DNA from: Halomonas caseinilytica | GTDB lineage: Bacteria > Pseudomonadota > Gammaproteobacteria > Pseudomonadales > Halomonadaceae | NCBI RefSeq assembly: GCF_001662305.1 | Contig: NZ_BDEP01000014.1 | Coordinates: forward strand, 1-64,000 | Direction: 5' to 3' | Length of the DNA stretch: 64,000 nucleotides | Part shown: piece after piece, positions 48,188 to 59,106 of the stretch | Numbering within the stretch: position 1 is the stretch's first letter | How the letters are laid out: the number at the start of each line of letters is the position of its first letter | Notes under the pieces: model-generated | What the model saw: the letters and a program-made list of their open reading frames with translations, nothing else | Database searches by the model: none | Told to the model about the DNA's origin: nothing | Translations under genes and position numbers: made by a program

Positions 48188-48218
48188 GCAACACCTCGCG
48201 CTTTTCACAGACTCATGA

Positions 48219-48659
<441 letters not shown>

Positions 48660-48704
48660 TCGCCGACCGCCTTCCTGCCTGTTCCCGATACGGAGACATT
48701 CGTC

Positions 48705-49946
<1,242 letters not shown>

Positions 49947-49978
49947 GGCGATCCCGAGTGAGCTGGCGTGCTCCTGCT

Positions 49979-50004
49979 GGCCCCCGCAAGGGGGCCTTTT
50001 TTAT
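49979..50004 (+). terminator. Strong intrinsic terminator after amtB
   Basis: GGCCCCC and GGGGGCC form a perfect 7-bp stem around GCAA, followed by TTTTTTATT. It separates amtB from the second PII gene, which must therefore rely partly on its own promoter. Confidence 0.85.
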
Positions 50005-50039
50005 TCTATTCGCTGCGGGTGTATGCTCTGTCACAATGA

Positions 50040-50435
<396 letters not shown>

Positions 50436-50537
50436 TCTCAGGAAGGAAAGAGGAAAGCCAGACTCAACCTCACAACCGTGAGTTCTTAGGGTTTTCTTCC
50501 CTCTTTCAGCGGTGCAGCCGCGTTCTTCAGACTTCCA

Positions 50538-50563
50538 GCCCGGACAACGTCCGGGCATTTTTC
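50538..50563 (+). terminator. Intrinsic terminator between the second PII gene and fpr
   Basis: GCCCGGAC (50538-50545) pairs with GTCCGGGC (50549-50556) around AAC, followed by ATTTTT. A second, weaker hairpin CTCAC-AACC-GTGAG lies upstream at 50469-50482. Confidence 0.75.
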
Positions 50564-50601
50564 CAACTCACGGCTCACAGCTCCCGGCGCAGCCGAGTGG
50601 C

Positions 50602-51378
50602 TTACTTCTCGACGAAGGCCCGTTCGATGACGTAATCGCCCGGGTCGCCCATGCGCGGCGAGATGTTGAAACCCAGCTCGTCGAGCAGGGCACTGGTTTC
50701 GTCGAGCATCGCCGGACTGCCGCAGATCATGGCGCGATCCTGTTTCGGATCGATGGTCGGCAGGCCGGTATCCTCGAACAGTTTCCCCGTACGGATATGA
50801 TCGGTCAGGCGACCGGTGGTGTGGAACTCTTCCCGCGTTACCGTCGGGTAGTAGACGAGCTTTTCGCTGATCTCCTCGCCCAGGTACTCATGCGCGGGCA
50901 ACTCCTTGGAAATGAAGTCGGCATAGGCAAGTTCACTGACGGTACGCACACCATGGACCAGCACGATCTTCTCGAAGCGCTCGTAGGCCTCGGGGTCCTG
51001 GATCAGGCTCATGAACGGCGCCAGCCCCGTGCCGGTGGACAGCAGGTAGAGGTTGCGGCCCGGCAGCAAGTCGTCAGTGACCAGCGTACCGGTGGGCTTG
51101 CGGCTGACCATGATCTTGTCGCCGACCTGAAGATGCTGGAGCCGCGAAGTCAAGGGACCGTCCGGCACCTTGATGCTGAAGAACTCGAGATGATCCTCGT
51201 AGTTGGGGCTGGCGACGGAGTAGGCGCGCATCAGCGGCTTGCCCTCCACCTCCAGGCCGATCATCACGAACTGGCCGTTCTTGAAGCGCAGGCTACGCTC
51301 GCGGGTGGTACGAAAGCTGAACAGCGTGTCGTTCCAGTGATGCACGCTGAGGACTTCTTCCTCGGCAAACTTGCTCAT
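50602..51378 (-). CDS. fpr: Ferredoxin (flavodoxin)--NADP reductase
   Basis: A 258-residue FAD enzyme moving electrons between NADPH and ferredoxin or flavodoxin in oxidative-stress defence and iron-sulfur repair. FAD motif MRAYSVASPNYEDHLEF near residue 49, NADP-binding STGTGLAPFMSLI near 114 and MICGSPAMLDET near 217. The C-terminus AFVEK is typical of subclass Fpr. Divergent from a FinR-like LysR regulator, as in Pseudomonas. Confidence 0.94.
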   Translation of the reverse strand: MSKFAEEEVLSVHHWNDTLFSFRTTRERSLRFKNGQFVMIGLEVEGKPLMRAYSVASPNYEDHLEFFSIKVPDGPLTSRLQHLQVGDKIMVSRKPTGTLVTDDLLPGRNLYLLSTGTGLAPFMSLIQDPEAYERFEKIVLVHGVRTVSELAYADFISKELPAHEYLGEEISEKLVYYPTVTREEFHTTGRLTDHIRTGKLFEDTGLPTIDPKQDRAMICGSPAMLDETSALLDELGFNISPRMGDPGDYVIERAFVEK

Positions 51379-51470
51379 GTCGGCTCCTACATATTCCAGA
51401 AGCGCATATGTGCGCCATTCACTCTTTGCAACTGATTCTAAGGAAGGCCAGAATATCTGTTAAATGGATT

Positions 51471-51493
51471 GTATGGATAAAGCTTATCTATAC
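51471..51493. promoter_or_regulatory. Candidate FinR operator in the fpr-finR gap
   Basis: Arms GTATGGATAA (51471-51480) and TTATCTATAC (51484-51493) form a 10-bp inverted repeat with one mismatch and a 3-bp spacer (AGC), in an AT-rich patch. It is 31 bases before finR and 93 before fpr. Confidence 0.55.
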
Positions 51494-51523
51494 TTTGAAT
51501 AGAAATGCTCTGGAGCCAGTCGA

Positions 51524-52450
51524 ATGCGCTATACCCTGCGTCAGCTCGAGGTCTTCGTGGCCGTGGCCCAGCACGAGAGTGTCTCCCGAGCCGCCCGCGC
51601 CCTGGCACTCTCCCAGTCGGCGGCCAGTACCGCCCTGGCCGAGCTCGAGCGACAGTTCGACTGTCGATTGCTGGACCGCATCGGCAAGCGGCTCAAGCTC
51701 AACGCGCTGGGCTTCCAGCTACTTCCCAAGGCCGTGGCGCTGCTCGACCGCGCCGAAGAGGTCGAGGAGTTGCTGCGCGGGCAGCAAGGCATCGGCACTC
51801 TGGACGTAGGGGCCACGCTGACCATCGGCAACTATCTGGCCACCTTGCTGATCAGCGACTTCATGCAGCGCCATCCCGGCAGTCGCGTCCGCCTGCAAGT
51901 CCGCAACACCCGCACCATCATCGAAGAGGTGCGCCAGCATGAGCTCGACCTGGGGCTGATCGAGGGTCAGTGCGAGGAGGACGATGTCATCACTCAGCCG
52001 TGGGTGGAGGACGAACTGGCGGTGTTCTGCTCACCGCGCCACCACTTGGCAAACCAGGGACCGGTGGAACTGGATCGCCTGCTGCGGGAGGCCTGGATCA
52101 TGCGCGAGCAAGGCTCGGGTACTCGCCTGACGCTGGAACAAGCCGCTCGCCACCGCCGCGGGCGCTTCAACACCCTGCTGGAACTGGAACACACAGAGGG
52201 CATCAAGCGTGCCGTCGAATCGGGGCTGGGCATCGGCTGCGTCTCCAAGCTGGCCCTGCGCGACGCCTTCCGTCGTGGCAGCCTGGTTCAGATCCCGACG
52301 CCCGATCTGGACCTGAGTCGCCAGTTTGCCTTCATCTGGCACCGTCACAAGTACCTGGCCACCGGCATGCGGGAATTCCTCAAGCAGTGCCGACACATGA
52401 CGGAGGGCATTCGCAGCAGCGACCAGATCGATCTGCCCTATTACTCCTGA
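51524..52450 (+). CDS. finR: LysR-family regulator, FinR-like
   Basis: 308 residues. Helix-turn-helix at about 5-64 (QHESVSRAARALALSQSAAST) and a LysR effector domain including GATLTIGNYLATLLISDFMQRHP near 94 and the late segment KRAVESGLGIGCVSKLALRDA near 230. Divergent orientation next to fpr is the arrangement of Pseudomonas FinR, which activates fpr under superoxide stress. The same role is inferred from this context. Confidence 0.85.
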   Translation: MRYTLRQLEVFVAVAQHESVSRAARALALSQSAASTALAELERQFDCRLLDRIGKRLKLNALGFQLLPKAVALLDRAEEVEELLRGQQGIGTLDVGATLTIGNYLATLLISDFMQRHPGSRVRLQVRNTRTIIEEVRQHELDLGLIEGQCEEDDVITQPWVEDELAVFCSPRHHLANQGPVELDRLLREAWIMREQGSGTRLTLEQAARHRRGRFNTLLELEHTEGIKRAVESGLGIGCVSKLALRDAFRRGSLVQIPTPDLDLSRQFAFIWHRHKYLATGMREFLKQCRHMTEGIRSSDQIDLPYYS

Positions 52451-52626
52451 GGCCACCATTGCACGCGATCATGCAACGCGGGAGACGGCTCTTGGCGACA
52501 CCCGGCGTCGGCCTTCGCGGACACTGCCCTGCCGTCGCCGTCTAGGGTAGGATGCGGGCTCACCGGCAAGGAGCGCCGGCGCAACCTCGGCCCCCTAACC
52601 GCCGACGCTATCCGGAGGACTCGAAT

Positions 52627-53118
52627 ATGCGGCAATTCTTCTTTCCACACCGTCCCCTGCCGCGACGCACCCTGTTGTTCTGCCACGCCATCATCCAGCT
52701 CGGCCTGCTGGTAGCCGGCGGCCTGTGGCTGGCGCCACGCACCCCCTGGCTCGCCGATACCACCTGGCTGGCCGCCTGGCCGCCGCTGGCACTCGGGGCC
52801 GGCATGCTGCTGCTGGCCATGATCGGCGTCCGCCTGCTCGCCGAGCTGTGGCTGCTGCCTTACCACCTGGCGGGCCTGCGCAACGGCTTCGCCCCGGGCG
52901 ATGTGGTCACCCGATCCTTCGATCGGCGCCCGGCCGTCCACGACGCCGAACGCGCCTGGACATCCTCGGCCCGCCCGGTCTCGATGGACGATGAGGTCAT
53001 CGGCAGTGCCCGCGTCGCCCGGCCGGCATCGACCCGGCGCCGGGGGGGCGATGAACCGACCCTGACGCCGGGTGACGGCGAAGCGGAGCCCGCTTCCCGC
53101 CACGAGCCGCGACTATAG
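52627..53118 (+). CDS. Small membrane protein of unknown function
   Basis: 163 residues. Two hydrophobic helices (about 15-37 and 53-76) near the N-terminus, then a polar Arg/Asp/Glu/Pro-rich tail with no recognisable domain. GGAGGA precedes the start, which supports a real gene. I recognise no family. It stands alone between finR and the convergent speE. Confidence 0.6.
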   Translation: MRQFFFPHRPLPRRTLLFCHAIIQLGLLVAGGLWLAPRTPWLADTTWLAAWPPLALGAGMLLLAMIGVRLLAELWLLPYHLAGLRNGFAPGDVVTRSFDRRPAVHDAERAWTSSARPVSMDDEVIGSARVARPASTRRRGGDEPTLTPGDGEAEPASRHEPRL

Positions 53119-53142
53119 CGATACCGCCGGCGGCACCGGTGC

Positions 53143-54003
53143 TCAGTCGAACGCTCGTCGCATGAAGGGCGGCAGCGCCAGGGCTCCCCGGTGTATCTCA
53201 GCGGTGTAGTAGTCGAGCGGCAGATCAGCCTCCCGGGCGTCGCGCTCACGGAAGTCATTCACCTCGCAGCCCTTGCCGGCCAGGGTGACGCTCCACCATC
53301 CGGAAGGATAAACGGGCTGCGGGAACGGCAGGGTCGCCACGCTGCCGAAACCGGCCTCGCGCATGTCACGGCGCAGCTCCCGGATGATCGAACCGCTGTG
53401 GTAAAGCGGCGACTCACTCTGCTGCACCATCACCCCACCGGGACGCAGGATGCGATGGCAACGGCGCAGGAAGTCGGTCGTGAACAGGCCTTCTGCCGGC
53501 CCCACCGGGTCGGTGGAATCGATGATCAGCACATCGACGCTCTCGGCCTCTGCCTCGTCGACCCAGCGCACGCCGTCGGTAAAGGCCAACTCGGCGCGGG
53601 GATCGTCGTTCGACTCGGTCAGGGAAGGGAAGAAGCGCTCGGCGGCCCGGGTCACTTCCTCGTCGATGTCGATCTGGGTCACTTTCTCGACACCGGGATG
53701 GCGCAGCACTTCACGCAGCGTACCGCAGTCACCGCCGCCGATGATCACCACGCGCTTCGGATCGGCGTGGGTGAAAAGCGCAGGATGCGCGATCATCTCG
53801 TGATAGAGAAAATTGTCGCGATCGGTCAGCATCACGCAGCCATCCAGCACCAGGAGGTTGCCGAATGTCTCGGTGGCGTAGACCTCGAGATGCTGGTAGT
53901 CGCTGCGCACCTCATGCAACTTGTCGGTCACCTTCAACGCGAAGGCACTGCCCTGGCTGTCGAAGACTTCGGTGAACCAGCCGGAATCAAGAGACGTGCT
54001 CAT
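53143..54003 (-). CDS. speE: Polyamine aminopropyltransferase (spermidine synthase)
   Basis: 286 residues. Transfers aminopropyl from decarboxylated SAM to putrescine. Family features: N-terminal beta domain, YHEMIAHPALFTH near residue 67, SAM loop VVIIGGGDCGTLREVLRH near 85, and catalytic DVLIIDSTDPVGPAEGLF near 152 with the key aspartate. The loop reads GGGDCG where GGGDGG or GGGDGA is usual. ATG 54006 directly precedes this start and is an alternative. speD is not in the window. Confidence 0.88.
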   Translation of the reverse strand: MSTSLDSGWFTEVFDSQGSAFALKVTDKLHEVRSDYQHLEVYATETFGNLLVLDGCVMLTDRDNFLYHEMIAHPALFTHADPKRVVIIGGGDCGTLREVLRHPGVEKVTQIDIDEEVTRAAERFFPSLTESNDDPRAELAFTDGVRWVDEAEAESVDVLIIDSTDPVGPAEGLFTTDFLRRCHRILRPGGVMVQQSESPLYHSGSIIRELRRDMREAGFGSVATLPFPQPVYPSGWWSVTLAGKGCEVNDFRERDAREADLPLDYYTAEIHRGALALPPFMRRAFD

Positions 54004-54087
54004 CATGGATCCTCGAGGTAACGAATGGTGACGGGCCACGCATGCATGTTCGCGACGGCCCGCAAGATAGGATGATCCGGTGCGCCA

Positions 54088-55164
54088 TCATCCCCGATGA
54101 TAGGCAGGACTCAACTCGTGCAGGGCCTCGATGAAAGCCGTGACGCGCTCGGGATCGGTGAACTGGCTGATACCATGCCCCAGGTTGAAGACATGGCCAG
54201 GTCCCGTGCCGTAGCTGTCGAGGATCCGCGCCACTTCGTCACGGATCGCCCGGGGATGGGCGAACAGCACATTGGGATCCAGGTTGCCCTGAAGCGCGAC
54301 ACGCTGTCCGACCCGTTCCCGGGCGCCGGCAAGCTCGGTACTCCAGTCCAAGCCCAGCGCATCGGCACCGGACGCCGCCTGCGCCTCGAGCCACTGGCCA
54401 CCGTTCTTGGTGAACAGGATCACCGGCACGCGCCGCCCCTCGCGCTCGCGGATCAAACCATCCACGATCTGCTTCATGTAGCGCAGCGAGAAGGCCTCGT
54501 AGGCCGGTGTCGACAGCGCCCCGCCCCAGGTATCGAAGATCTGCACGACCTGGGCACCGGCGCGAATCTGGGCATTGAGATAGTCCGTCACCGCCCGTGC
54601 CAGCAGGTCGAGCAACCGATGCATGGTGTCCGGCGTGTCATAGAGCATGGCCTTCACATGGCGGAAGTCCTTGCTCGAGGCACCTTCCACCATGTAGGTA
54701 GCAAGCGTCCAGGGACTGCCGGAAAAGCCGATCAACGGCACACGCCCATTCAGTTCGCGACGGATGGTCGCGACGGCGTTCATCACGTAATCCAGGTCGC
54801 GTTCGACATCGGGCAGACTGAGGGCTTCCACCGCTTCGGCCGTACGGACCGGCTTGCGGAATTTCGGCCCCTCACCGGTCTCGAAGTACAGGCCCAGCCC
54901 CATGGCATCGGGGATGGTCAGGATGTCCGAGAACAGAATGGCGGCATCCAGCGGGTAGCGCTCCAGTGGTTGCAGCGTCACCTCGCAGGCCCTGTCACGG
55001 TCACGACAGAGGTCCATGAAGCTGCCCGCCTGGGCACGCACTTCGCGATATTCCGGCAGGTATCGGCCTGCCTGGCGCATCATCCAGACCGGCGTGCGGT
55101 CCACGGGTTGACGCGCCAGGGCGCGCAGCAGGCGGTCGTTCTCGAGTTCCATGCGTTCGCTCAT
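54088..55164 (-). CDS. hemE: Uroporphyrinogen decarboxylase
   Basis: Converts uroporphyrinogen III to coproporphyrinogen III, the step after HemD. 358 residues: [14 protein letters not shown] near residue 28, [20 protein letters not shown] near 76, [16 protein letters not shown] near 145, [10 protein letters not shown] near 209, and the late [17 protein letters not shown] near 327. No clear ribosome binding site stands at the chosen start; ATG four codons in is equally weak. Confidence 0.96.
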   Translation of the reverse strand: MSERMELENDRLLRALARQPVDRTPVWMMRQAGRYLPEYREVRAQAGSFMDLCRDRDRACEVTLQPLERYPLDAAILFSDILTIPDAMGLGLYFETGEGPKFRKPVRTAEAVEALSLPDVERDLDYVMNAVATIRRELNGRVPLIGFSGSPWTLATYMVEGASSKDFRHVKAMLYDTPDTMHRLLDLLARAVTDYLNAQIRAGAQVVQIFDTWGGALSTPAYEAFSLRYMKQIVDGLIREREGRRVPVILFTKNGGQWLEAQAASGADALGLDWSTELAGARERVGQRVALQGNLDPNVLFAHPRAIRDEVARILDSYGTGPGHVFNLGHGISQFTDPERVTAFIEALHELSPAYHRG

Positions 55165-55281
55165 CCACGGAAAATGTGGCCGCCATTGTAACTCATCAGA
55201 CCCGACCGTGAGCCTGACTCACCTTCCTGATAGAATGAAACCATCCCGACGGCCACGCCCGGTCCTTCATCGAGGTACATC

Positions 55282-55917
55282 GTGACGATTCGCTACATCG
55301 CCGCTTCCCGGCTACCCACACCCTGGGCCACCTTCACCATGCACGGTTTCGAGGACGAAGCCACCGGCAAGGATCACGTCGTCCTCACCCTGGGCGATGT
55401 CGCCGACGGCCAGCCCGTGCTCGGCCGCGTGCACTCCGAGTGCCTCACCGGCGACGCCCTGTTCTCGATGCGCTGCGATTGCGGCTATCAGCTCCAGGAG
55501 GCGCTCAAGCGCATTGCCGAGGCGGGCCGAGGCGTGTTGCTCTACCTGCGCCAGGAAGGCCGCGGCATCGGCCTGCTCAACAAGATCCGTGCCTACCATC
55601 TCCAGGACCAGGGTGCCGACACCGTCGAGGCCAACGAGCAGTTGGGCTTCTCCGCCGACCTGCGCCGCTACGACCTCTGCCTGCCAATGCTCGAACACCT
55701 GGGCATCAATTCGCTCAGGCTGATGACCAACAATCCCCGCAAGGTCGAGGCCCTGACCCGGGTCGGCGTGGACGTGGTCGAGCGAGTCGGCCTGACCACG
55801 GGACTCAATCCGCACAACGAGCATTATCTGTCCACCAAGGCCGGCAAGCTCGGTCACATGATGGCACTGGGCGATTTCACGCCGGCCGACGCCGTGGATA
55901 TAGAACGAAAGCCCTGA
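55282..55917 (+). CDS. ribA: GTP cyclohydrolase II
   Basis: First step of riboflavin synthesis from GTP. 211 residues with the zinc ligands in [20 protein letters not shown] near residue 53, [16 protein letters not shown] near 92, and the late [12 protein letters not shown] near 148. Single-domain form without a fused dihydroxybutanone-phosphate synthase. GTG start behind GAGG. No FMN riboswitch precedes it. Confidence 0.95.
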   Translation: MTIRYIAASRLPTPWATFTMHGFEDEATGKDHVVLTLGDVADGQPVLGRVHSECLTGDALFSMRCDCGYQLQEALKRIAEAGRGVLLYLRQEGRGIGLLNKIRAYHLQDQGADTVEANEQLGFSADLRRYDLCLPMLEHLGINSLRLMTNNPRKVEALTRVGVDVVERVGLTTGLNPHNEHYLSTKAGKLGHMMALGDFTPADAVDIERKP

Positions 55918-55947
55918 CAGCACCCCCCGAACGATATAAATAGCCTG

Positions 55948-55968
55948 TATCGATCGCATCGATCGATA
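55948..55968. promoter_or_regulatory. Perfect 21-bp palindrome before the orphan secreted protein gene
   Basis: TATCGATCG (55948-55956) and CGATCGATA (55960-55968) around CAT, about 75 bases upstream of the next start and 31 after ribA. AT-rich sequence surrounds it. Likely operator; the regulator is unknown. Confidence 0.45.
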
Positions 55969-56041
55969 TATTTCTCTGGTCTCACACTTAGCTCGCTAAT
56001 AGAATGCATGTTATCAAAACATCGCAAGCGAGGTACCCGAG

Positions 56042-56332
56042 ATGAAAGCCAAACTGATGACCGCCAGCCTGCTGCTCGCCGCCCTGCCCCTGGCCGCCCA
56101 GGCAGATCACGCTACCGAGCGGACCCTGCAGTTCAGCGAGCCGCTGTCCGCCGTCAGCCAGCATGCACCGACGGCTCAGGTCCAGGCAGATGCGTCTTCC
56201 GATCTCGTCGCCGAAGGTGGTAGCGACGCCATGGCCAAGGCCCGTCTCAAGCTGCGCGCCCAGCAGCAACATGAGACAGACATCGCCGTGACAGGCGATC
56301 CCCTGGCGCCGGCTCGAAAAGCCACCACCTGA
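56042..56332 (+). CDS. Small secreted protein of unknown function
   Basis: 96 residues with a clean signal peptide (1-21, ending AQA), giving a mature periplasmic protein of about 75 residues with few hydrophobics, a short helix (AMAKARLKLRAQQQHE) and no cysteines. I recognise no family. GAGGT precedes the start, a palindrome lies upstream and a strong terminator follows, so it is an independent transcription unit. Confidence 0.65.
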   Translation: MKAKLMTASLLLAALPLAAQADHATERTLQFSEPLSAVSQHAPTAQVQADASSDLVAEGGSDAMAKARLKLRAQQQHETDIAVTGDPLAPARKATT

Positions 56333-56369
56333 GCCAGGCACTGAAGCACTGGTGCTTTTGCCCCGACGC

Positions 56370-56398
56370 AAAAAGGCCCCTCTCAGAGGGGCCTTTTT
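56370..56398. terminator. Bidirectional terminator between the small secreted protein and nhaC genes
   Basis: AAAAAGGCCCCTC and GAGGGGCCTTTTT form a perfect 13-bp stem around TCA, with T-runs on both strands, in the gap between two convergent genes. Confidence 0.85.
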
Positions 56399-56419
56399 CA
56401 TGCACGATAACAACTCGGT

Positions 56420-57973
56420 TCAATCGGCAAGTGCCTTGTCACGCGACCGGGTCCCACCCCAGAGGGAGCGCAGCACGACGGCGGTCACCACGAGTACCAC
56501 GGCACCCGCGAGGCCGCCGATCAAGGCGCTATCGGTCAGGCCGGCGATGAAGAAAGCCAGGATGCCGGCCAGCCCGGCGCACATCGCATAGGGCAGTTGC
56601 GTGCGCACATGATCGATATGATCGCAGGAGGAGCCTGCCGAGGAGAGAATGGTGGTATCGGAGATCGGCGAGCAGTGATCCCCGAAGATGCCACCACTGA
56701 GTACCGCGGCGATGGCCAGCGACAACGACAGGTCCATGGCCATCGCCACCGGCATGGCAATGGGGATCATGATCGCGAAGGTCCCGTAGGACGTGCCGGT
56801 GGTAAAGGCAACCAGGGCACCGATCAGGAACAGCAGTACCGGCACCAGGCTCGGCGCAATGTTCGCCTCCGCCAGGGTCACCAGATAATCGGCGGTTCCC
56901 AGCTCCGAGGTCACGCTGCCGATCGACCAGGCCAGCGTCAGGATGATGTAGACCAGCGTCATGCTCTTGATCCCGGAGACGACGATATCCATGGACTCGC
57001 GGAAATTGAAGAGCTTCTGCTGCATGCCCATGACCAGGCCGACGACTACCGCCACGAAGGTGGCAATCAGGATCGACAGGCCGCCATTGGCCTCACCCAC
57101 GGCGGTGACCAGACCATTCTCGGGATAGTTGCCGGTCCACAGGAACATCGGCGGAATCATCAGCACCAGCACGGCGATCGGCACCAGCATGTTGCGCTTG
57201 CGTGCCTGGGCCTCCGGAATCACGTCCATCTCGGCAACCTCCCGGTCGGAAGGCGGCGTGGCATCCTTGGCCAGTACTTCTCCGGTCGTCCGGGCGCGAT
57301 GTTCGGCACGCGCCATGGGGCCGAAATCCCACTGGGTGATGACGATGAAGGCGATCAGGCCAAGTGCCAGCCAGGCATAGAAGTTCAACGGGATGGAAGA
57401 GAGATAGATCAGGTACTCGGAACCGTCCACCCCCATCGAGGTCAGCTGCGTGCCGATCAGCCCCATCACGAAGACCACCCAGGTGGACACCGGACCCAGC
57501 AGGCACATGGGAGCCGACGTCGAATCGACGATGTAGGCCAGCTTTTCACGGGAGACCTTCATTCGATCGGTGATCGGACGCATCACGCTGCCCACCGTCA
57601 GGGCATTGAAGTAGTCCTCGAAGAAGATCAGCACCCCCAGGCCCAGGGTCGCGCCCTGGGCGCCGCGGCGCGAGGCAACTCGCTCGGAAATGGCTCGGGC
57701 GATGGCCTGGGCACCGCCGGTGCGCTGGAGCACCGTGATCAGCACACCGAACAGGCCACAGTAGATCAAGACGGTGACGCTCCACTCATCCCCCACGCTT
57801 GGAATGATGAAGTCGTTGAAGCTGGCATAGAGGCCAGCCGCCGGATTGCCACCGCTGAGCATGGTGGCACCCAGCCAGACGCCGCAGAACAGCGCTGGTA
57901 TCACGTTGCGCGTCACCAGCGCCAGCACGATGGCCAGCACGGGCGGCAGGAGGGAAAACAGACCGAAAGACAT
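56420..57973 (-). CDS. NhaC-family Na+/H+ antiporter
   Basis: 517 residues, about twelve helices. The NhaC-family motif GIFGDHCSPISDTTILSSAGSSCDH lies near residue 433, and LIFFEDYFNALTVGSVMRPITD near 115 and STSAPMCLLGPVSTWVVF near 150 are also characteristic. Such proteins exchange sodium for protons, or substrates such as malate and lactate (MleN branch). A sodium-export role fits a halophile; exact substrates unproven. Confidence 0.88.
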   Translation of the reverse strand: MSFGLFSLLPPVLAIVLALVTRNVIPALFCGVWLGATMLSGGNPAAGLYASFNDFIIPSVGDEWSVTVLIYCGLFGVLITVLQRTGGAQAIARAISERVASRRGAQGATLGLGVLIFFEDYFNALTVGSVMRPITDRMKVSREKLAYIVDSTSAPMCLLGPVSTWVVFVMGLIGTQLTSMGVDGSEYLIYLSSIPLNFYAWLALGLIAFIVITQWDFGPMARAEHRARTTGEVLAKDATPPSDREVAEMDVIPEAQARKRNMLVPIAVLVLMIPPMFLWTGNYPENGLVTAVGEANGGLSILIATFVAVVVGLVMGMQQKLFNFRESMDIVVSGIKSMTLVYIILTLAWSIGSVTSELGTADYLVTLAEANIAPSLVPVLLFLIGALVAFTTGTSYGTFAIMIPIAMPVAMAMDLSLSLAIAAVLSGGIFGDHCSPISDTTILSSAGSSCDHIDHVRTQLPYAMCAGLAGILAFFIAGLTDSALIGGLAGAVVLVVTAVVLRSLWGGTRSRDKALAD

Positions 57974-58208
57974 CTGGGGTCTCCTTGGAATTCTTGTCGA
58001 TCACCGCAAGAACGCCTCGGAATCGCTTGGCCGGACCGAGGCAGGGCGACGTCCCCACCGGGACGGCGGGTCGCCGCGCATCCTATGCCGGCCCAAGCGC
58101 CCCGGCAACCGTCATGTCACATTCCGGAAAGCGTGGGCTCTGATGAAGAAAGAAGACGAAGGCCTGGTCTGACAAGTGTCCGTAAAGGCCGCTTCGCCGC
58201 CAGCCCCC

Positions 58209-58979
58209 TCAAGCAGCATCGGCGGAACGTGCCTTGCGAATACGCTCGTAGGCATTGCCGATCTCGCTGGTGCGCTCCTTGGCCATCTCGCGCATATTCT
58301 CCGGCAATCCCTTGGCGGCCAGCTTGTCGGGATGATTCTCGCTCATCAGGCGGCGATATTGACGCTTGATCTCGGCATCGCTGGCCTCGGACGACACGCC
58401 CAGTACCTGGTAGGCATCTTCCAGCGACACTTCATGCGTGGTGCCGCCGCCTTCGGCCGCGCCTCTCAGCATGGCCTCGATCTGGGCAATCTCGGCCTCG
58501 GAGCAGCCCAGCCCGCGCACCACCCGCATCAGCATGTCGCGCTCGGAGGGATGAAGCTGACCATCGGCGGCGATGGCCGCAAGCTGCACCTGCAGGAACA
58601 CCTGCCGCAAGGCCGGCTGGCTGCCCACGATCTGGCGGATCTTGGCCAGTTCCGCCTCGAGGTCGAAGTCCTCGCGCTTGCCACGGGTGAAATCGGCCCG
58701 CGCCTTGGCACGCTGTTCCTCACTCAGTCGCAGGCGATCCCACAGTTGCCGGGAGGCATCGAGCTCGGCCTCGGATACCCGGCCATCGGCCTTGCACATG
58801 CACCCCATGACCGCGAAGGTCGATTCGAGAAACTGCGCCTGCACCCCGGCCAAGCGGCCCAGCATGCTCCGGCGCAACCGCCGGACGAGCCAGTAGCCAA
58901 GGCCGCCCCCGATCAACAGGCCCAACGGACCGCCGACCAGAAAACCCAGCAACCCACCAATCAGCACCATGGCCAGCAT
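58209..58979 (-). CDS. djlA: DjlA-type membrane-anchored J-domain co-chaperone
   Basis: 256 residues in the DjlA order: one N-terminal Gly-rich membrane helix (about 3-32), a TerB-like helical domain (about 50-170, including FAVMGCMCKADGRVSEAELDASR), and a C-terminal J domain (about 188-256) with the HPD motif in SENHPDKLAAKG. It stimulates DnaK at the inner membrane. Start 58979 follows AAGGAG; upstream in-frame sequence is not family-like. Confidence 0.92.
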   Translation of the reverse strand: MLAMVLIGGLLGFLVGGPLGLLIGGGLGYWLVRRLRRSMLGRLAGVQAQFLESTFAVMGCMCKADGRVSEAELDASRQLWDRLRLSEEQRAKARADFTRGKREDFDLEAELAKIRQIVGSQPALRQVFLQVQLAAIAADGQLHPSERDMLMRVVRGLGCSEAEIAQIEAMLRGAAEGGGTTHEVSLEDAYQVLGVSSEASDAEIKRQYRRLMSENHPDKLAAKGLPENMREMAKERTSEIGNAYERIRKARSADAA

Positions 58980-59106
58980 GTCGACTCCTTGAAGCACGTC
59001 TCGCAAAGATGGCGGGGAGCATAGCACCCCGGAAAGAACCGACGCGATGCGGCTGGCGTCTTCGACTGCCGTCGAGAGACGCCGTTCATCGTGGGGCGCA
59101 TGCCCC

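Noticed and set aside
55165-55281. FMN riboswitch before ribA
   Set aside because: The leader is too short and lacks the RFN-element core sequences.
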